From positions 124,001-188,000 of the forward strand of contig JBMNLX010000003.1 in assembly GCA_050953085.1 (NCBI GenBank): a stretch of DNA of 64,000 nt. Direction: 5' to 3'. Source of the DNA: UBA3946 sp002385755 (GTDB taxonomy: Bacteria; Bacillota_I; Bacilli_A; ML615J-28; CAG-698). Below the pieces are notes generated by a model. That model saw only the letters and a list, made by a program, of their open reading frames with translations, was not told the origin of the DNA and searched no databases. This document shows positions 1-8,779 of this stretch, piece by piece (the stretch's first letter is position 1; every line of letters starts with the position of its first letter). The position numbers and the translations under genes were made by a program.

Positions 1-23
1 AGTTGTTTCGTTTCCATATCATT

Positions 24-581
24 TTAGCAAAATCCGCGGTCCTTGTCAAGGCATTTTTTCGCCGCCCGGATTTTCCGCCTGATGCGGTCGTTAGCGTCAT
101 AAATTTTCTTCACCGGACATTTCAACAACGCCGCCACCTCGCGCGGTTTGTAGCCATTTTTTAAATATTCAAGGATCTCGGCCTCGAAAGCGCTAAAGGA
201 ACAGGCGGCGATCAGGCGTTCGTTTTCGTCGTTGGAAAACGTTTCTTGACGCTCGGCGACCAATCGCTCGCCGGCGCCGACCAAATCGACGTTATAGAAA
301 TGATTTCTCTCTTTGCGCAAGATTTGAATGAAGCGGCGCTGTAAAATCATATCGAAATATTTCGTGAACGTTTTTTCCGAATCGGGATTAAAACGTTGGA
401 TCGCCTTGTTTAAAACGAGAAGGCCTTCCTGAAGAAAATCCTCGCGGTTGCTTGGTTTAATCCGGAAAGCTTTAATCCGCGCCTTTATTAACGGAATGTA
501 CTTGCGGAACATAATATCAAGCGCCGTATCGTCCATTTCGTAAATCAAATATAGCAACTCGTAATCGTTATATTTGTACAT
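24..581 (-). CDS. sigH: RNA polymerase sigma factor, SigH-like
   Basis: Sigma-70 family factor of 185 residues (B. subtilis SigH is 218). Region 2 is visible as DFLQEGLLVLNKAIQRFNP near residues 47-65 followed by QRRFIQILRKERNH (region 2.4), and a region 4 helix-turn-helix lies around residues 130-170 (AEILEYLKNGYKPREVA, then IRRKIRAAKK). I chose the ATG at 581 because a G-rich Shine-Dalgarno (GGGGGG) ends five bases upstream; an in-frame ATG at 596 would add five residues without a good site. It is last in the order cysS-mrnC-rlmB-sigH, typical of Firmicutes, but without the yacP gene that sits before sigH in Bacillus. In Bacillus SigH serves the transition to stationary phase; that role is inferred here. 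It could instead be a more general alternative sigma factor. Confidence 0.72.
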   Translation of the reverse strand: MYKYNDYELLYLIYEMDDTALDIMFRKYIPLIKARIKAFRIKPSNREDFLQEGLLVLNKAIQRFNPDSEKTFTKYFDMILQRRFIQILRKERNHFYNVDLVGAGERLVAERQETFSNDENERLIAACSFSAFEAEILEYLKNGYKPREVAALLKCPVKKIYDANDRIRRKIRAAKKCLDKDRGFC

Positions 582-599
582 CCTATCCCCCCGCATAGT

Positions 600-1316
600 T
601 TATTTTTGCGCGTTTTTTATATGATATGCAAGAATTCCGGCGGCGACCGCCGCGTTCAGCGAGTTAATGCGGCCGCGCATTGGGATTCGCACGAGAAAAT
701 CGCAATTTTCTCGAACCAGTCGGCTTAAACCCTTCCCCTCGCTGCCGATGACGAGCGCCGTCGCCATGTCATATTCCGCCTCCCGGTAATCAACGCTTTC
801 GGGGGCGGACTCGGCGCCGACAACCCAAAAGCCTGCTTCTTTCAGGCGTTTGATTGCCGCGGTAAGGTTTACTACCTCGACGCATTTTACAAAAAACGCC
901 GCGCCGGTCGAAACGCGGACGACAGTGGCGTTCGGCCCGACGCCGCGCGTTTTCCGGTAAATGACGCCGTCAGCCCCGACCGCGTCAGCAACGCGCAAGA
1001 TCGCGCCGAAATTATGAGGATCCTCGATTCCGTCCGCGATAATGACGAAAGCTTCCCGAAAATCAGGGGCGGATCTATCCCTTAAAATATCCGCGATATC
1101 ATGCGCTTTTATTGGCGCGATTTCCATCGCCACGCCCTGATGAAGCCCCCCGAGCCGGTCAAGCTTTTCTTTCTCGACAAGCGTGTAAGGAATCTTTTTT
1201 TCGCGGGCAAGTTCGATAAACCGCCAGTTATTCTTTTCGATGTATAACGCCCGGATCGAATGGCCGCTTTCGATGGCCGCGCGGCAAGAGTTCGCGCCGT
1301 AGATATAATTATTCAT
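600..1316 (-). CDS. rlmB: 23S rRNA (guanosine-2'-O-)-methyltransferase RlmB (TrmH family)
   Basis: SPOUT-class 2'-O-methyltransferase that modifies a guanosine in 23S rRNA using S-adenosylmethionine. An N-terminal L30e-like substrate-binding domain starts at GANSCRAAIES. The three SPOUT motifs follow: DGIEDPHNFGAILR (motif 1), IGSEGKGLSRLV (motif 2) and MRGRINSLNAAVAAGI (motif 3, the trefoil knot). From the ATG at 1316 it is 238 residues, the usual length. That ATG has GAGGAA ahead of it and overlaps the last codons of mrnC (CATGAATAA), so the two are translationally coupled; a TTG at 1328 is the alternative start and has no good ribosome site. Confidence 0.92.
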   Translation of the reverse strand: MNNYIYGANSCRAAIESGHSIRALYIEKNNWRFIELAREKKIPYTLVEKEKLDRLGGLHQGVAMEIAPIKAHDIADILRDRSAPDFREAFVIIADGIEDPHNFGAILRVADAVGADGVIYRKTRGVGPNATVVRVSTGAAFFVKCVEVVNLTAAIKRLKEAGFWVVGAESAPESVDYREAEYDMATALVIGSEGKGLSRLVRENCDFLVRIPMRGRINSLNAAVAAGILAYHIKNAQK

Positions 1317-1692
1317 GCCGTTCCTCAATTAGCTCGATAGCCTTGTCGATTAAAAAATCCAAGCGATCGCGTTTTTCTTCCAAATACAAATAACCGATAA
1401 CGGCCTCGAAGCCGGAACTGTTTAAATACTCGCCGCGATTCAAATTCCTATGACTCCGGTATTTGTAATTACGACCGCGTTTAAATATTTGCTTTTCGTC
1501 GTCGGTTAAAACATCAAGAATGCTCCCGGCGATCAAATTATGACTTTTGGCGCTCACGTACCGGACGGCGCGGTTATGGAGCTCGTTTTGGTCGGTAATT
1601 CCCCGCGACAACAAATATTTCCGGATAGAAAGTTCGAAATAAGCGTCGCCGATATAAGCGAGATTGGCTCCGTTCAGCTGATCCGCTTTCAT
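1309..1692 (-). CDS. mrnC: Mini-ribonuclease III (MrnC)
   Basis: Homodimeric RNase III-like nuclease lacking the double-stranded RNA binding domain; in Bacillus it matures 23S rRNA ends. At 127 residues it matches the family. The catalytic-domain signature is seen at LAYIGDAYFELSIRKYLL (residues about 10-27, with the conserved acidic D) and at FEAVIGYLYLEEKRDRL near the C terminus. The start overlaps the cysS stop by four bases (ATGA), and its end overlaps the rlmB start, placing it in the middle of a tightly coupled RNA-modification and translation operon. Confidence 0.9.
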   Translation of the reverse strand: MKADQLNGANLAYIGDAYFELSIRKYLLSRGITDQNELHNRAVRYVSAKSHNLIAGSILDVLTDDEKQIFKRGRNYKYRSHRNLNRGEYLNSSGFEAVIGYLYLEEKRDRLDFLIDKAIELIEERHE

Positions 1693-3035
1693 AATATAAT
1701 CCCTTTTTCTATTATTATGGCGCGTAATTGGTCGGATAAACGATAATCTTTTTCTTCTCTCGCCTTGTAATAAGCCGCGACCATCGACTTGTCTTCCGCG
1801 GTAAGCGGCTTAATCTCGATTTCGATTCCCAACACCCAAAGCAATTCTTTCAATACCTCGGTCGTTCGCTTTAAAAAGCCAAGATTGGCGGCCCCGCCGC
1901 GAATCAAAGTATTGGCCTCTTTCACGAGTCCCTGAATTGCCGTCAGGGCGTTGGCGGTGTTGAAGTCGTCTTTCATCGCCGCGATAAACCGCGATTTCTC
2001 TTCCTCAATTACCTCGTTAGTTTCCGCAGTCACGCCCGTTTCGCTTAATTCGAGCGCCCGGACGGCGCCGACAAAACTGCGGTATATTTTCTGATATTCT
2101 TTTTCCGCCTGCCGTATGAGTTCCTCGCGGAAAGCGAGCGGCTGCCGGTACGGCACGTTTAGGATCATCAATCGGTAAACCGGGTAAGTAATCGCGTCAA
2201 GCAAGTCATTCGCGAGAACGTAATTGCCGAGCGATTTGCTCATTTTATCGCCGCTGAAATCGATCATCCCGTTATGCATCCAGTAATTAGCGATCGGATG
2301 GCTGTGCAGGCACAGGGATTGGGCGATCTCGTTATCGTGATGGGGAAACTTTAAATCGTTCCCGCCGCCGTGAATATCTATTTTGCCGGCGAAAATGCTC
2401 TCGACCATGACGACGCATTCGGTATGCCAGCCGGGCCGGCCTTCCCCCCAAGGCGAATGCCATCTTCTGCCTTCCGTCGTCCTCTTCCAAAGGTTGAAAT
2501 CAAGCGGGTTTCTTTTCTTTTCGTCGGGATCGATGCGGGCCCCGCTAATCAAATTATTTGTCGTCTGCCCGCTTAACACGCCGTAATCCGCGACTTTTTC
2601 AACGTCAAAATAAACGTCGCCGTCAACGACGTAGGCGGCGCCGCAGGCCACGAGTTTTTCGATAAAAGCGATTATCTCCGGAATCGTCTCCGTTACCCGC
2701 GGAGTTTTATCCAAGGGCAGACAGTTCAGTCTTCTAATCGTTTCGGTAATTTCCGATATGTACCTCTCGCTAATTTCCGACTCGCTCACTCCTTCTTTGA
2801 TGGCGCGGGCGATAATTTTGTCATCGATATCAGTGTAATTGGAAACGTAAGTGACCTTATACCCAAGATAGCGGAAAAAGCGGGCGACCGTGTCGAAAAA
2901 GATTACCGGCCGGGAATTGCCGATATGCATCGAATCGTAAACGGTCGGGCCGCAAACATACATCGACACCTCGTTTTCTTTGATCGGGACGAACTCTTCG
3001 ATTGTTTTTGTCAGTGAATTGTATATTTTAATCAT
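1689..3035 (-). CDS. cysS: Cysteinyl-tRNA synthetase
   Basis: Class I aminoacyl-tRNA synthetase charging tRNA-Cys. The HIGH motif is present as MHIGNSRP (about residue 35) and the KMSKS loop as KMSKSLGN (about residue 265). The zinc site that selects cysteine is visible as VCGPT near the N terminus, GWHTEC and HHDNE. A DALR-type C-terminal region follows. It is 448 residues, close to the usual 460-470. It is the first gene of the cysS-mrnC-rlmB-sigH operon, with a promoter 35-60 bases upstream and GAGG ahead of the ATG. I see no T-box leader: the 5' untranslated region is only about 25 bases. Confidence 0.95.
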   Translation of the reverse strand: MIKIYNSLTKTIEEFVPIKENEVSMYVCGPTVYDSMHIGNSRPVIFFDTVARFFRYLGYKVTYVSNYTDIDDKIIARAIKEGVSESEISERYISEITETIRRLNCLPLDKTPRVTETIPEIIAFIEKLVACGAAYVVDGDVYFDVEKVADYGVLSGQTTNNLISGARIDPDEKKRNPLDFNLWKRTTEGRRWHSPWGEGRPGWHTECVVMVESIFAGKIDIHGGGNDLKFPHHDNEIAQSLCLHSHPIANYWMHNGMIDFSGDKMSKSLGNYVLANDLLDAITYPVYRLMILNVPYRQPLAFREELIRQAEKEYQKIYRSFVGAVRALELSETGVTAETNEVIEEEKSRFIAAMKDDFNTANALTAIQGLVKEANTLIRGGAANLGFLKRTTEVLKELLWVLGIEIEIKPLTAEDKSMVAAYYKAREEKDYRLSDQLRAIIIEKGIIL

Positions 3036-3068
3036 GATAACCTCGCATTCAAATTATGCCCTATTATT

Positions 3069-3097
3069 ATTATATACATCCGGCATACAGTTGTAAA
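3069..3097 (-). promoter_or_regulatory. Sigma-A promoter of cysS operon
   Basis: On the minus strand a -35 hexamer TTTACA (3092-3097) is separated by 17 bases from a -10 hexamer TATAAT (3069-3074). It points at cysS; the predicted start is about 3062. The short leader excludes a T-box. Confidence 0.7.
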
Positions 3098-3123
3098 GCC
3101 GAAAAAGTTTTTTTCAAACCTTA

Positions 3124-3150
3124 AAGAAAAAAGCATCCGGAAAGATGCTT
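3124..3150 (-). terminator. Rho-independent terminator after rpsI
   Basis: The arms 3131-3137 (AAGCATC on the plus strand) and 3144-3150 form a 7-bp stem, followed on the minus strand by TTTTTTCTTT. It lies 13 bases past the rpsI stop and separates the ribosomal protein pair from the cysS promoter. Confidence 0.85.
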
Positions 3151-3163
3151 CAATGTTAAAGTT

Positions 3164-3556
3164 TTAACGTTTCGAAAATTGCGGTGCGCGACGGGCGCCT
3201 TTAAGACCGTATTTCTTCCTTTCCTTGACCCGGGGGTCACGGGTAAGCAATCCGGCTTTTTTCAGCGGGCCGCGGAATTCTTTATTGACTTCGATCAATG
3301 CCCGCGCGATTCCGTGGCGAATAGCTCCGGCCTGACCGCCGATGCCGCCGCCGCGAACATTGACGACCACGTCGTAACTGGAAACGGTATTGGTAAGGTT
3401 TAGGGGCTGGAGCACGTCAAGACGCGTCGCCGGCGAGGGAACGTAATCAACAAAATCGCGATCGTTGATGGTGATTTTGCCGGTTCCGGGCAACAAACGC
3501 ACCCGGGCTACCGCGCCTTTGCGTCTTCCGGTTCCGAAATATTGAACTGTGGCCAT
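3164..3556 (-). CDS. rpsI: Ribosomal protein S9
   Basis: Small-subunit ribosomal protein uS9, 130 residues, the normal length. It begins TVQYFGTGRRKGAVARVRL and ends with the conserved basic tail GARRAPQFSKR, whose last residues reach the P-site tRNA. The central GGGIGGQAGAIRHGIARAL segment is diagnostic. It follows rplM after two bases, the universal rplM-rpsI order, and ends at a hairpin terminator. Confidence 0.97.
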   Translation of the reverse strand: MATVQYFGTGRRKGAVARVRLLPGTGKITINDRDFVDYVPSPATRLDVLQPLNLTNTVSSYDVVVNVRGGGIGGQAGAIRHGIARALIEVNKEFRGPLKKAGLLTRDPRVKERKKYGLKGARRAPQFSKR

Positions 3557-3558
3557 AA

Positions 3559-3996
3559 TTACCTCCTAACCTTCAACTCTTCTGGTTTTTGCGCTTGATG
3601 CGGGTGGTCGGGTCCGGCGTATACATAAAGCTTGCGATACATCGCTGCGCCCAGTTTATTCTTGGGCAACATCCCGCGAATCGCCATTTCCAGCACTTTT
3701 TCCGGCTGGCGAGCGAGCATCTCGGCGGCGTTTCTTTTCTTGAGACCGCTCGAGTACCCGGAATGACGATAATAAATCTTGTCTTTTAATTTCTTGCCGG
3801 TCAAAGCCACTTTTTCCGCGTTCACGATAATCACATAGTCACCGCAATCAACATGCGGGGTAAAACCAGGCTTGTGTTTGCCGCGCAGAATGCCGGCTAC
3901 TTCCGTCGCCAGGCGGCCGAGAATCTCGCCGTCCGCGTCAACAACAAACCATTTTCTTTCGATTGTGTCTTTGTTAGCCATGTATGTTTTGCTCAT
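3559..3996 (-). CDS. rplM: Ribosomal protein L13
   Basis: Large-subunit protein uL13, 145 residues. Typical motifs are ERKWFVVDADGEILGRLA near the N terminus, the DYVIIVNAEKVALTGKK block and MAIRGMLPKNKLG. The ATG at 3996 is preceded by AGGAGG at ideal spacing. It heads the rplM-rpsI pair and has its own sigma-A promoter about 80 bases upstream. The leader of about 70 bases could carry autoregulation, as L13 leaders do in Bacillus, but I cannot match it to a known structure. Confidence 0.97.
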   Translation of the reverse strand: MSKTYMANKDTIERKWFVVDADGEILGRLATEVAGILRGKHKPGFTPHVDCGDYVIIVNAEKVALTGKKLKDKIYYRHSGYSSGLKKRNAAEMLARQPEKVLEMAIRGMLPKNKLGAAMYRKLYVYAGPDHPHQAQKPEELKVRR

Positions 3997-4074
3997 TTTA
4001 TCCTCCTGTATTAAATAGCAAGCATAAATTCTTGACTGTTTGTACAGGGCTGCAGTGGGAAATGTAACGAATGT

Positions 4075-4103
4075 ATATTACAACATATTTACAAAAAAGT
4101 CAA
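4075..4103 (-). promoter_or_regulatory. Sigma-A promoter of rplM-rpsI
   Basis: Minus-strand -35 TTGACT (4098-4103), 17-base spacer, -10 TAATAT (4075-4080). The predicted transcript leader is about 70 bases and ends in AGGAGG before rplM. Confidence 0.8.
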
Positions 4104-4113
4104 GACATATATT

Positions 4114-4647
4114 TCATTTTTTCAGATAAAACCGCCAAAGGCGCTCCTTATCCTCGCCGGCGTAATCGATGTTTATACGCTTGCCGGCGAAGATTTCGCC
4201 GACGGGATAATCGTCATCAATCATATATATGTTATCGGCTTTAGTTAAGTCAAGACCGTAATGCTTTCTGTCTATTCCCAAGTATTTCGTTACTTTGCCG
4301 GGACCGTTTAGAACGAGGTTCCCCTCAAGCGCGCGGGCGCAGCGGATCATAACCCCTTCCGGGATATTTTCGCGGTTGGCGATAACGTTAAACAAGTAGT
4401 GCATTCCGTAAATCAAATAAACGTAGACATGACCGCCGTCCCAAAACATCACCTCGGTCCGCGCCGTGCGGCGGTTATTATAGGAATGGGCGGCTTTATC
4501 GTTCGCGCCGCCGTAAGCTTCGGTCTCGATAATCCGCGCCCGTTTTAATCCCTCGTCGCCGCGGACGCAAATAATCTTCCCAAGCAAGGCCCGGGACAGG
4601 CTCACGACGTCTTGCCGGTAAAAGTCTCTACCCAACCGCTTTTCCAT
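4114..4647 (-). CDS. mpg: 3-methyladenine DNA glycosylase (AAG/MPG family)
   Basis: Base-excision repair glycosylase of the AAG family that removes alkylated purines. Family blocks are ALLGKIICVRGDEG, IIETEAYGGANDKAAHSYNN (catalytic Glu in ETEAY) and GGHVYVYLIYGMHYLFNVI, with NGPGKVTKYLGI towards the C terminus. It is 177 residues, slightly shorter than the usual 190-200. The ATG follows the stop codon of the upstream YitT gene directly (TAG then ATG), so it is the last gene of the metG-antiporter-yitT-mpg run. No terminator is visible before the rplM promoter. Confidence 0.9.
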   Translation of the reverse strand: MEKRLGRDFYRQDVVSLSRALLGKIICVRGDEGLKRARIIETEAYGGANDKAAHSYNNRRTARTEVMFWDGGHVYVYLIYGMHYLFNVIANRENIPEGVMIRCARALEGNLVLNGPGKVTKYLGIDRKHYGLDLTKADNIYMIDDDYPVGEIFAGKRINIDYAGEDKERLWRFYLKK

Positions 4648-5571
4648 CTACATTATCACCCGCCGGAAAAAGAGCCCGTGAATCCGTTTGATCGCCGTGT
4701 AGATGATAAAGACGTTATCATCGACCTGCTTGGCGACATGAGTGTATTCTTCGGCCTCGAAGCGCGAGCAGACGGTGGTCAAAACCCAGCGCTGTTCGCG
4801 ACTGTAACCGCCGTAAGCCGAGTATATGGTAATCCCGTGACGGAATTTCTCAATCAAAACGTCGCGCATTTCATCTTTTTTCGTCGTTATGATTTCAATT
4901 TTCATATAATTGTAAACGGTATGAATTTGACTCAAAACGAGCATCGTGATTATCAGGCGAATAATCGTGTAAACGGCGATCTTCAGGCTCCCGACAAAAG
5001 CTGACGCGATGATGATCACGGAGTCGATGCTTAACGAAATCGCGACGAACGGAAACTCTTTTTGGACCGACAAAAATTGGCTGATAATATCGAGTCCGCC
5101 CGTCGAAGAACCGGAACGCAAGGCGATCCCCTGACCGATCCCGCAAAATAGTCCGCCCAAAAGGGCGAGAGTCAAAAGACTGCCGGAATCCATATTGCCG
5201 TCAGGACCGCCAAAAACTTGGAAAAAAGGATTAAAACCGTTAAGTTTGAGAATATCGAGAACGGCGATTACCAAAACCTGCAAGACAAGCGATACCAGGG
5301 AGAACACGGCGAATCTTTTGCTGACGCCCCGCCAACCGATAATAAAAAGCGGAACGTTAAGCAGGGCGATAAGGAGGCTCTTTGTTTGCGGGTAACCAAT
5401 AAAGTTCGCCACAAGCTGCGAGACGCCGGTAATGCCGCCGGCATAAAACTCGCCCAAATCAAGAAGCCATACCACCGCCGCCGAATAAATCAAAGCGCCC
5501 GTTACCAAGCCGAGCGCGGCCCGCGTGTCTCTTTTTTTCAAGAAAGCATATACTTTATCCATCGCTTTCAT
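4648..5571 (-). CDS. YitT family membrane protein (DUF161 plus DUF2179)
   Basis: Integral membrane protein of 307 residues with six hydrophobic segments in the first 210 residues, including the family-typical GGITGVSQLV and GSSTGGLDIISQFLS. A C-terminal soluble DUF2179 domain starts around MKIEIITTKKDEM and contains RHGITIYSAYGGYSREQRWVL. The molecular function is not established for the family; B. subtilis has several paralogs. The start overlaps the 3' end of the antiporter gene by 17 bases; an ATG at 5562 is an equally possible start. Confidence 0.85.
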   Translation of the reverse strand: MKAMDKVYAFLKKRDTRAALGLVTGALIYSAAVVWLLDLGEFYAGGITGVSQLVANFIGYPQTKSLLIALLNVPLFIIGWRGVSKRFAVFSLVSLVLQVLVIAVLDILKLNGFNPFFQVFGGPDGNMDSGSLLTLALLGGLFCGIGQGIALRSGSSTGGLDIISQFLSVQKEFPFVAISLSIDSVIIIASAFVGSLKIAVYTIIRLIITMLVLSQIHTVYNYMKIEIITTKKDEMRDVLIEKFRHGITIYSAYGGYSREQRWVLTTVCSRFEAEEYTHVAKQVDDNVFIIYTAIKRIHGLFFRRVIM

Positions 5572-6805
5572 CCTGTTCCCGGAATTTCTTTCTAAAGTGC
5601 CCGAAAGGAAACTCGATGGTGAAAAGAATCGTCCCCAGGATACACACCAATATGCCGGCGAGAATCATCGCTTGGGAGAAAGTCTCGTCGAAAAGATTAT
5701 GACTCAACCCGATATGACCCGCGGCGATCGGGACGATAATCGTGCAGGCGATCAAAACCATTGTCGGGAGGACGGTTCCTAAATTATACCACTTAAGCAA
5801 TAACAGGATCGGCGCCTCGACAATCAAATAGGCGAAGAAAAATATGATAACCAGCCACAGGTTGGAAAAATCGGAGAAAAAGGCGAAAATATCAATCCGA
5901 GTCCCAGCGACAATAAAAAATAGCGGGGCGAAAATGCCGTAAATAATCCGGGAAAGACTCTCGACGACTTTCGGGGAAAACTGGGCGTGCCGGACGAGCA
6001 TCCCGGCAAAAAAGGCGCCCAATATATATTCTCCCCCGGCCAGATCGCTTAAGAAAACCAAGAACAAGATAATAACGATAATTACCCTCGTCGCAAGATG
6101 ATCGATGCCCTCGGCGATTTTATCGAAAACTTTCCCGATTTTAAAGCGGCGGATAAGACGATACAAGACCAAAAGAACGACAAACAGCAAAAATATCACG
6201 GCGTACTTCCGGTCGACGTCCAACATAATCATCAGAACGGTCAAGAAACCGATCGAGACGATTTCCGAAAGATTTGCGATTGTCGAGATGATCCGGCCGA
6301 TTACCGTCTCCGCCAATCCCTCGTTGTGCAGGATCGGAACGACCATCGCCGCGAAGGTCGAACCGAAAACAAAAGTCAAAAGTATTATGCCCAAATACTT
6401 ATCATTTGCGAAATACTTATTGATCAAAAATGCGACGACTAAGGAAGAAAGGAGGGTGAGCGCGAAAACAAAAAAGGACGTCCGGAATATATTGATATGT
6501 CCGGCCCCCTTCTTTTCCGCATCCACGGCTCTCACTTCCCGGAAGACGTCAAAGTCAACGTCATATCCGCTTAAAAACATCATCATCGAAAGGCCCAAAA
6601 CATATATTCCATCGACAACTCCCGTAAACCCCCAGCGGGCCATATCGGCGTTAAACCAATGAGCGATAACCAGTCCGATTAGGATCTCGACCGCGAATGT
6701 CGGTAAAAACTTCAGTTTAAAAACCGAAATCAAAATGCTGGATACGGACGCTAAAGACAAAAGGATGATAATCGGAACAAAAAACCCGCTAACTTGTTCG
6801 AACAT
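5555..6805 (-). CDS. Cation:proton antiporter (CPA2, KefB/NapA type)
   Basis: Membrane protein of 416 residues with about 12 transmembrane segments, matching the Na+/H+ exchanger domain of monovalent cation:proton antiporter-2 proteins. Recognisable pieces are EILIGLVIAHWFNADM, MMFLSGYDVDFDVF, VFGSTFAAMVVPIL and GGEYILGAFFAGMLVRHAQF. There is no C-terminal TrkA-N or TrkA-C regulatory domain, so it is a bare transporter rather than a full KefB. Which ion it carries cannot be read from the sequence. It starts 10 bases after metG. Confidence 0.85.
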   Translation of the reverse strand: MFEQVSGFFVPIIILLSLASVSSILISVFKLKFLPTFAVEILIGLVIAHWFNADMARWGFTGVVDGIYVLGLSMMMFLSGYDVDFDVFREVRAVDAEKKGAGHINIFRTSFFVFALTLLSSLVVAFLINKYFANDKYLGIILLTFVFGSTFAAMVVPILHNEGLAETVIGRIISTIANLSEIVSIGFLTVLMIMLDVDRKYAVIFLLFVVLLVLYRLIRRFKIGKVFDKIAEGIDHLATRVIIVIILFLVFLSDLAGGEYILGAFFAGMLVRHAQFSPKVVESLSRIIYGIFAPLFFIVAGTRIDIFAFFSDFSNLWLVIIFFFAYLIVEAPILLLLKWYNLGTVLPTMVLIACTIIVPIAAGHIGLSHNLFDETFSQAMILAGILVCILGTILFTIEFPFGHFRKKFREQDESDG

Positions 6806-6815
6806 CGCTTAACCT

Positions 6816-8708
6816 TTAGCTTATCCGGGAATTGGAGTTATGTTTTTTGACCTCAAGGACCTCAAGAGGCAAACCTTTGCCCTCTGCCGTGAGCACCATT
6901 CCTTCCGACAAATACCCGCGAATCTTAACCGGCTTCAAATTCGCGACGACGACCAGTTTTTTCCCGATCAAGTCCGCCGGCGCGTAAGCTCCCGCGAGCC
7001 CCGATACGACTTGCCGGGTTGCGGCGCCAATCTTTATTTTCAAAAGCAAGAGTTTGTCGGAGTTTTCGACTTTGCGGGCGTCGATGACCTCGCCGACGCG
7101 CAAATCAAGTTTATTGAAATCGTCAATCGTGATTTCAGGCTTTGTATTTTCGTTTTGGCTTTTAAGTTCGATCTCGGGATCGAGCCGGCGGAAAAGAATT
7201 TCCGGTTTCTCCGTGACTTTGACGCTGGCGGTTTTCCCGTATCCGAGCCCATTAAAATCAATCGTGTCAAGCCCAAAATCGCGAAAAATCTTTTCCGCGG
7301 TATCGGGGATAACCGGCGCGAGCATGATCGCCGTGACCCGCAGGCTCTCATAAAGATGATATAAAATCGCGTTCAGCTCGTCCCGGCGGGATTCGTCTTT
7401 CGCCACCACCCACGGCGTCGTCTCGTCAATATATTTATTGGAGCGGTTGATAAGATGCCAAACCTCGTTCAGCCCGTTTTGGAAACGGAATGAAGCAAAA
7501 CTTTCTTTATATTTCCGCACCGTGTTTTCAATCGTCTCCTCCAACTCGCGGTCATAATCACCGTATCTCCGATCGGGCTTCTCCAGTCTGCCGGCGAAAT
7601 ATTTATTAATCATCACCAAGGTGCGGTTTAATAGATTTCCGAGGTCGTTTGCCAGGTCGGAGTTATACTTCTCGATAAATCTTTCATACGAGAAAACGCA
7701 ATCGTTCCCGAGCGGCATTTCCTTAATCAAATAAAGCCGCATCGCGTCGAGACCGTATTTGTCCATAACGTCGCGCGGATAAATGATGTTCCCCGCCGAC
7801 TTTGACATCTTTCCTTCCTTCATTAATACCCAGCCGTGCACGTAAAGTTTAAAGTTAACGGGTACGCCGAGCGCCATCAGCATAATCGGCCAGTAGACGG
7901 CGTGAAAACGAAGGATATCCTTGCCGATAACGTGGACGACCTTATCGCCGTTGACCCAATATTTTTGATAAAGGGCGTCGTCGGCGCTTAAATAACCCAA
8001 GGCGGTTAGATAATTGCTTAGGGCGTCAATCCAGACATAGACGACATGGCGGGGGTTTTCGCGAACCGGGATTCCCCAGCGAAAAGACGTGCGGCTCACC
8101 GCCAGGTCCTCAAGCCCGCTCTCGACGAACGCTATGACCTCGTTGCGCCGGGTTTCCGGCTCAATAAAATCGGGATTGGCTTTGATATGCTCAAGAAGGC
8201 GGTCCTGGTATTTGGACAGGCGCAGGAAATAACACTCTTCCTTCACCTTGCGCGTCGGTTTCCCGCAATCGGGGCACGAGCCGTCTTCCCCAAGTTGGGA
8301 TTTTGTAAAGAAAGCCTCGCAGGAAACGCAATAATCGCCTTCGTACGCGCCCATGTAAATGTCGTCTTGCGCCAGGAGCCGGCTGAAAATCTCCCGGACG
8401 ATGCGGGTATGCCGTTCTTCCGAGGTGCGGATAAAATCGTCATGGGTGATTTTCATATCGCGCCATAATTGATTCGTCGTCGCCGCGATCTCATCCACGA
8501 GCTGTTGGGGCGTCTTGCCGGCGGCTGCGGCCGCTTCTTCGTTTTTTTGCCCGTGCTCGTCCATTCCCGTCAAAAAGAAAGTATCGTAACCGGAAAGCCG
8601 GTGAAAACGAGAATAAACGTCGCATGCGATCGTCGTGTAAGAATTACCGATATGAACGTTGCCGCTCGAGTAATAAATCGGCGTTGTAACGTAACATGTC
8701 TTCTTCAT
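6816..8708 (-). CDS. metG: Methionyl-tRNA synthetase with C-terminal tRNA-binding domain
   Basis: Class I synthetase charging tRNA-Met, 630 residues. The HIGH motif appears as NVHIGNSYT near the N terminus and KMSKS as KMSKSAGN near residue 302. A four-cysteine zinc knuckle (CVSCEAF and CPDCGK) lies at about residues 127-150. From about residue 530 there is an EMAP-like oligonucleotide-binding domain (FNKLDLRVGEVIDARKVE) that raises tRNA affinity and dimerises in the Bacillus-type enzyme. A sigma-A-like promoter lies in the 71-base gap to pfkA. I see no T-box. Confidence 0.96.
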   Translation of the reverse strand: MKKTCYVTTPIYYSSGNVHIGNSYTTIACDVYSRFHRLSGYDTFFLTGMDEHGQKNEEAAAAAGKTPQQLVDEIAATTNQLWRDMKITHDDFIRTSEERHTRIVREIFSRLLAQDDIYMGAYEGDYCVSCEAFFTKSQLGEDGSCPDCGKPTRKVKEECYFLRLSKYQDRLLEHIKANPDFIEPETRRNEVIAFVESGLEDLAVSRTSFRWGIPVRENPRHVVYVWIDALSNYLTALGYLSADDALYQKYWVNGDKVVHVIGKDILRFHAVYWPIMLMALGVPVNFKLYVHGWVLMKEGKMSKSAGNIIYPRDVMDKYGLDAMRLYLIKEMPLGNDCVFSYERFIEKYNSDLANDLGNLLNRTLVMINKYFAGRLEKPDRRYGDYDRELEETIENTVRKYKESFASFRFQNGLNEVWHLINRSNKYIDETTPWVVAKDESRRDELNAILYHLYESLRVTAIMLAPVIPDTAEKIFRDFGLDTIDFNGLGYGKTASVKVTEKPEILFRRLDPEIELKSQNENTKPEITIDDFNKLDLRVGEVIDARKVENSDKLLLLKIKIGAATRQVVSGLAGAYAPADLIGKKLVVVANLKPVKIRGYLSEGMVLTAEGKGLPLEVLEVKKHNSNSRIS

Positions 8709-8736
8709 AACAATACCTCGTTTACGTATATATATT

Positions 8737-8764
8737 ATTATATCATTTTTTCCAATTTATTAAA
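8737..8764 (-). promoter_or_regulatory. Promoter of metG run
   Basis: Minus-strand TTTAAT (8759-8764) and TATAAT (8737-8742) spaced by 16 bases, between the pfkA stop and the metG start. The -10 is perfect, the -35 is weak. Confidence 0.5.
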
Positions 8765-8779
8765 GATGTAATCGTATTC

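Noticed and set aside
3036..3068. T-box leaders before cysS or metG
   Set aside because: The leaders are too short and lack the T-box sequence TGGNACCGCG.
3997..4068. L13 leader RNA
   Set aside because: A leader of about 70 bases exists, but I could not match the known L13 leader structure; left as untranslated region.
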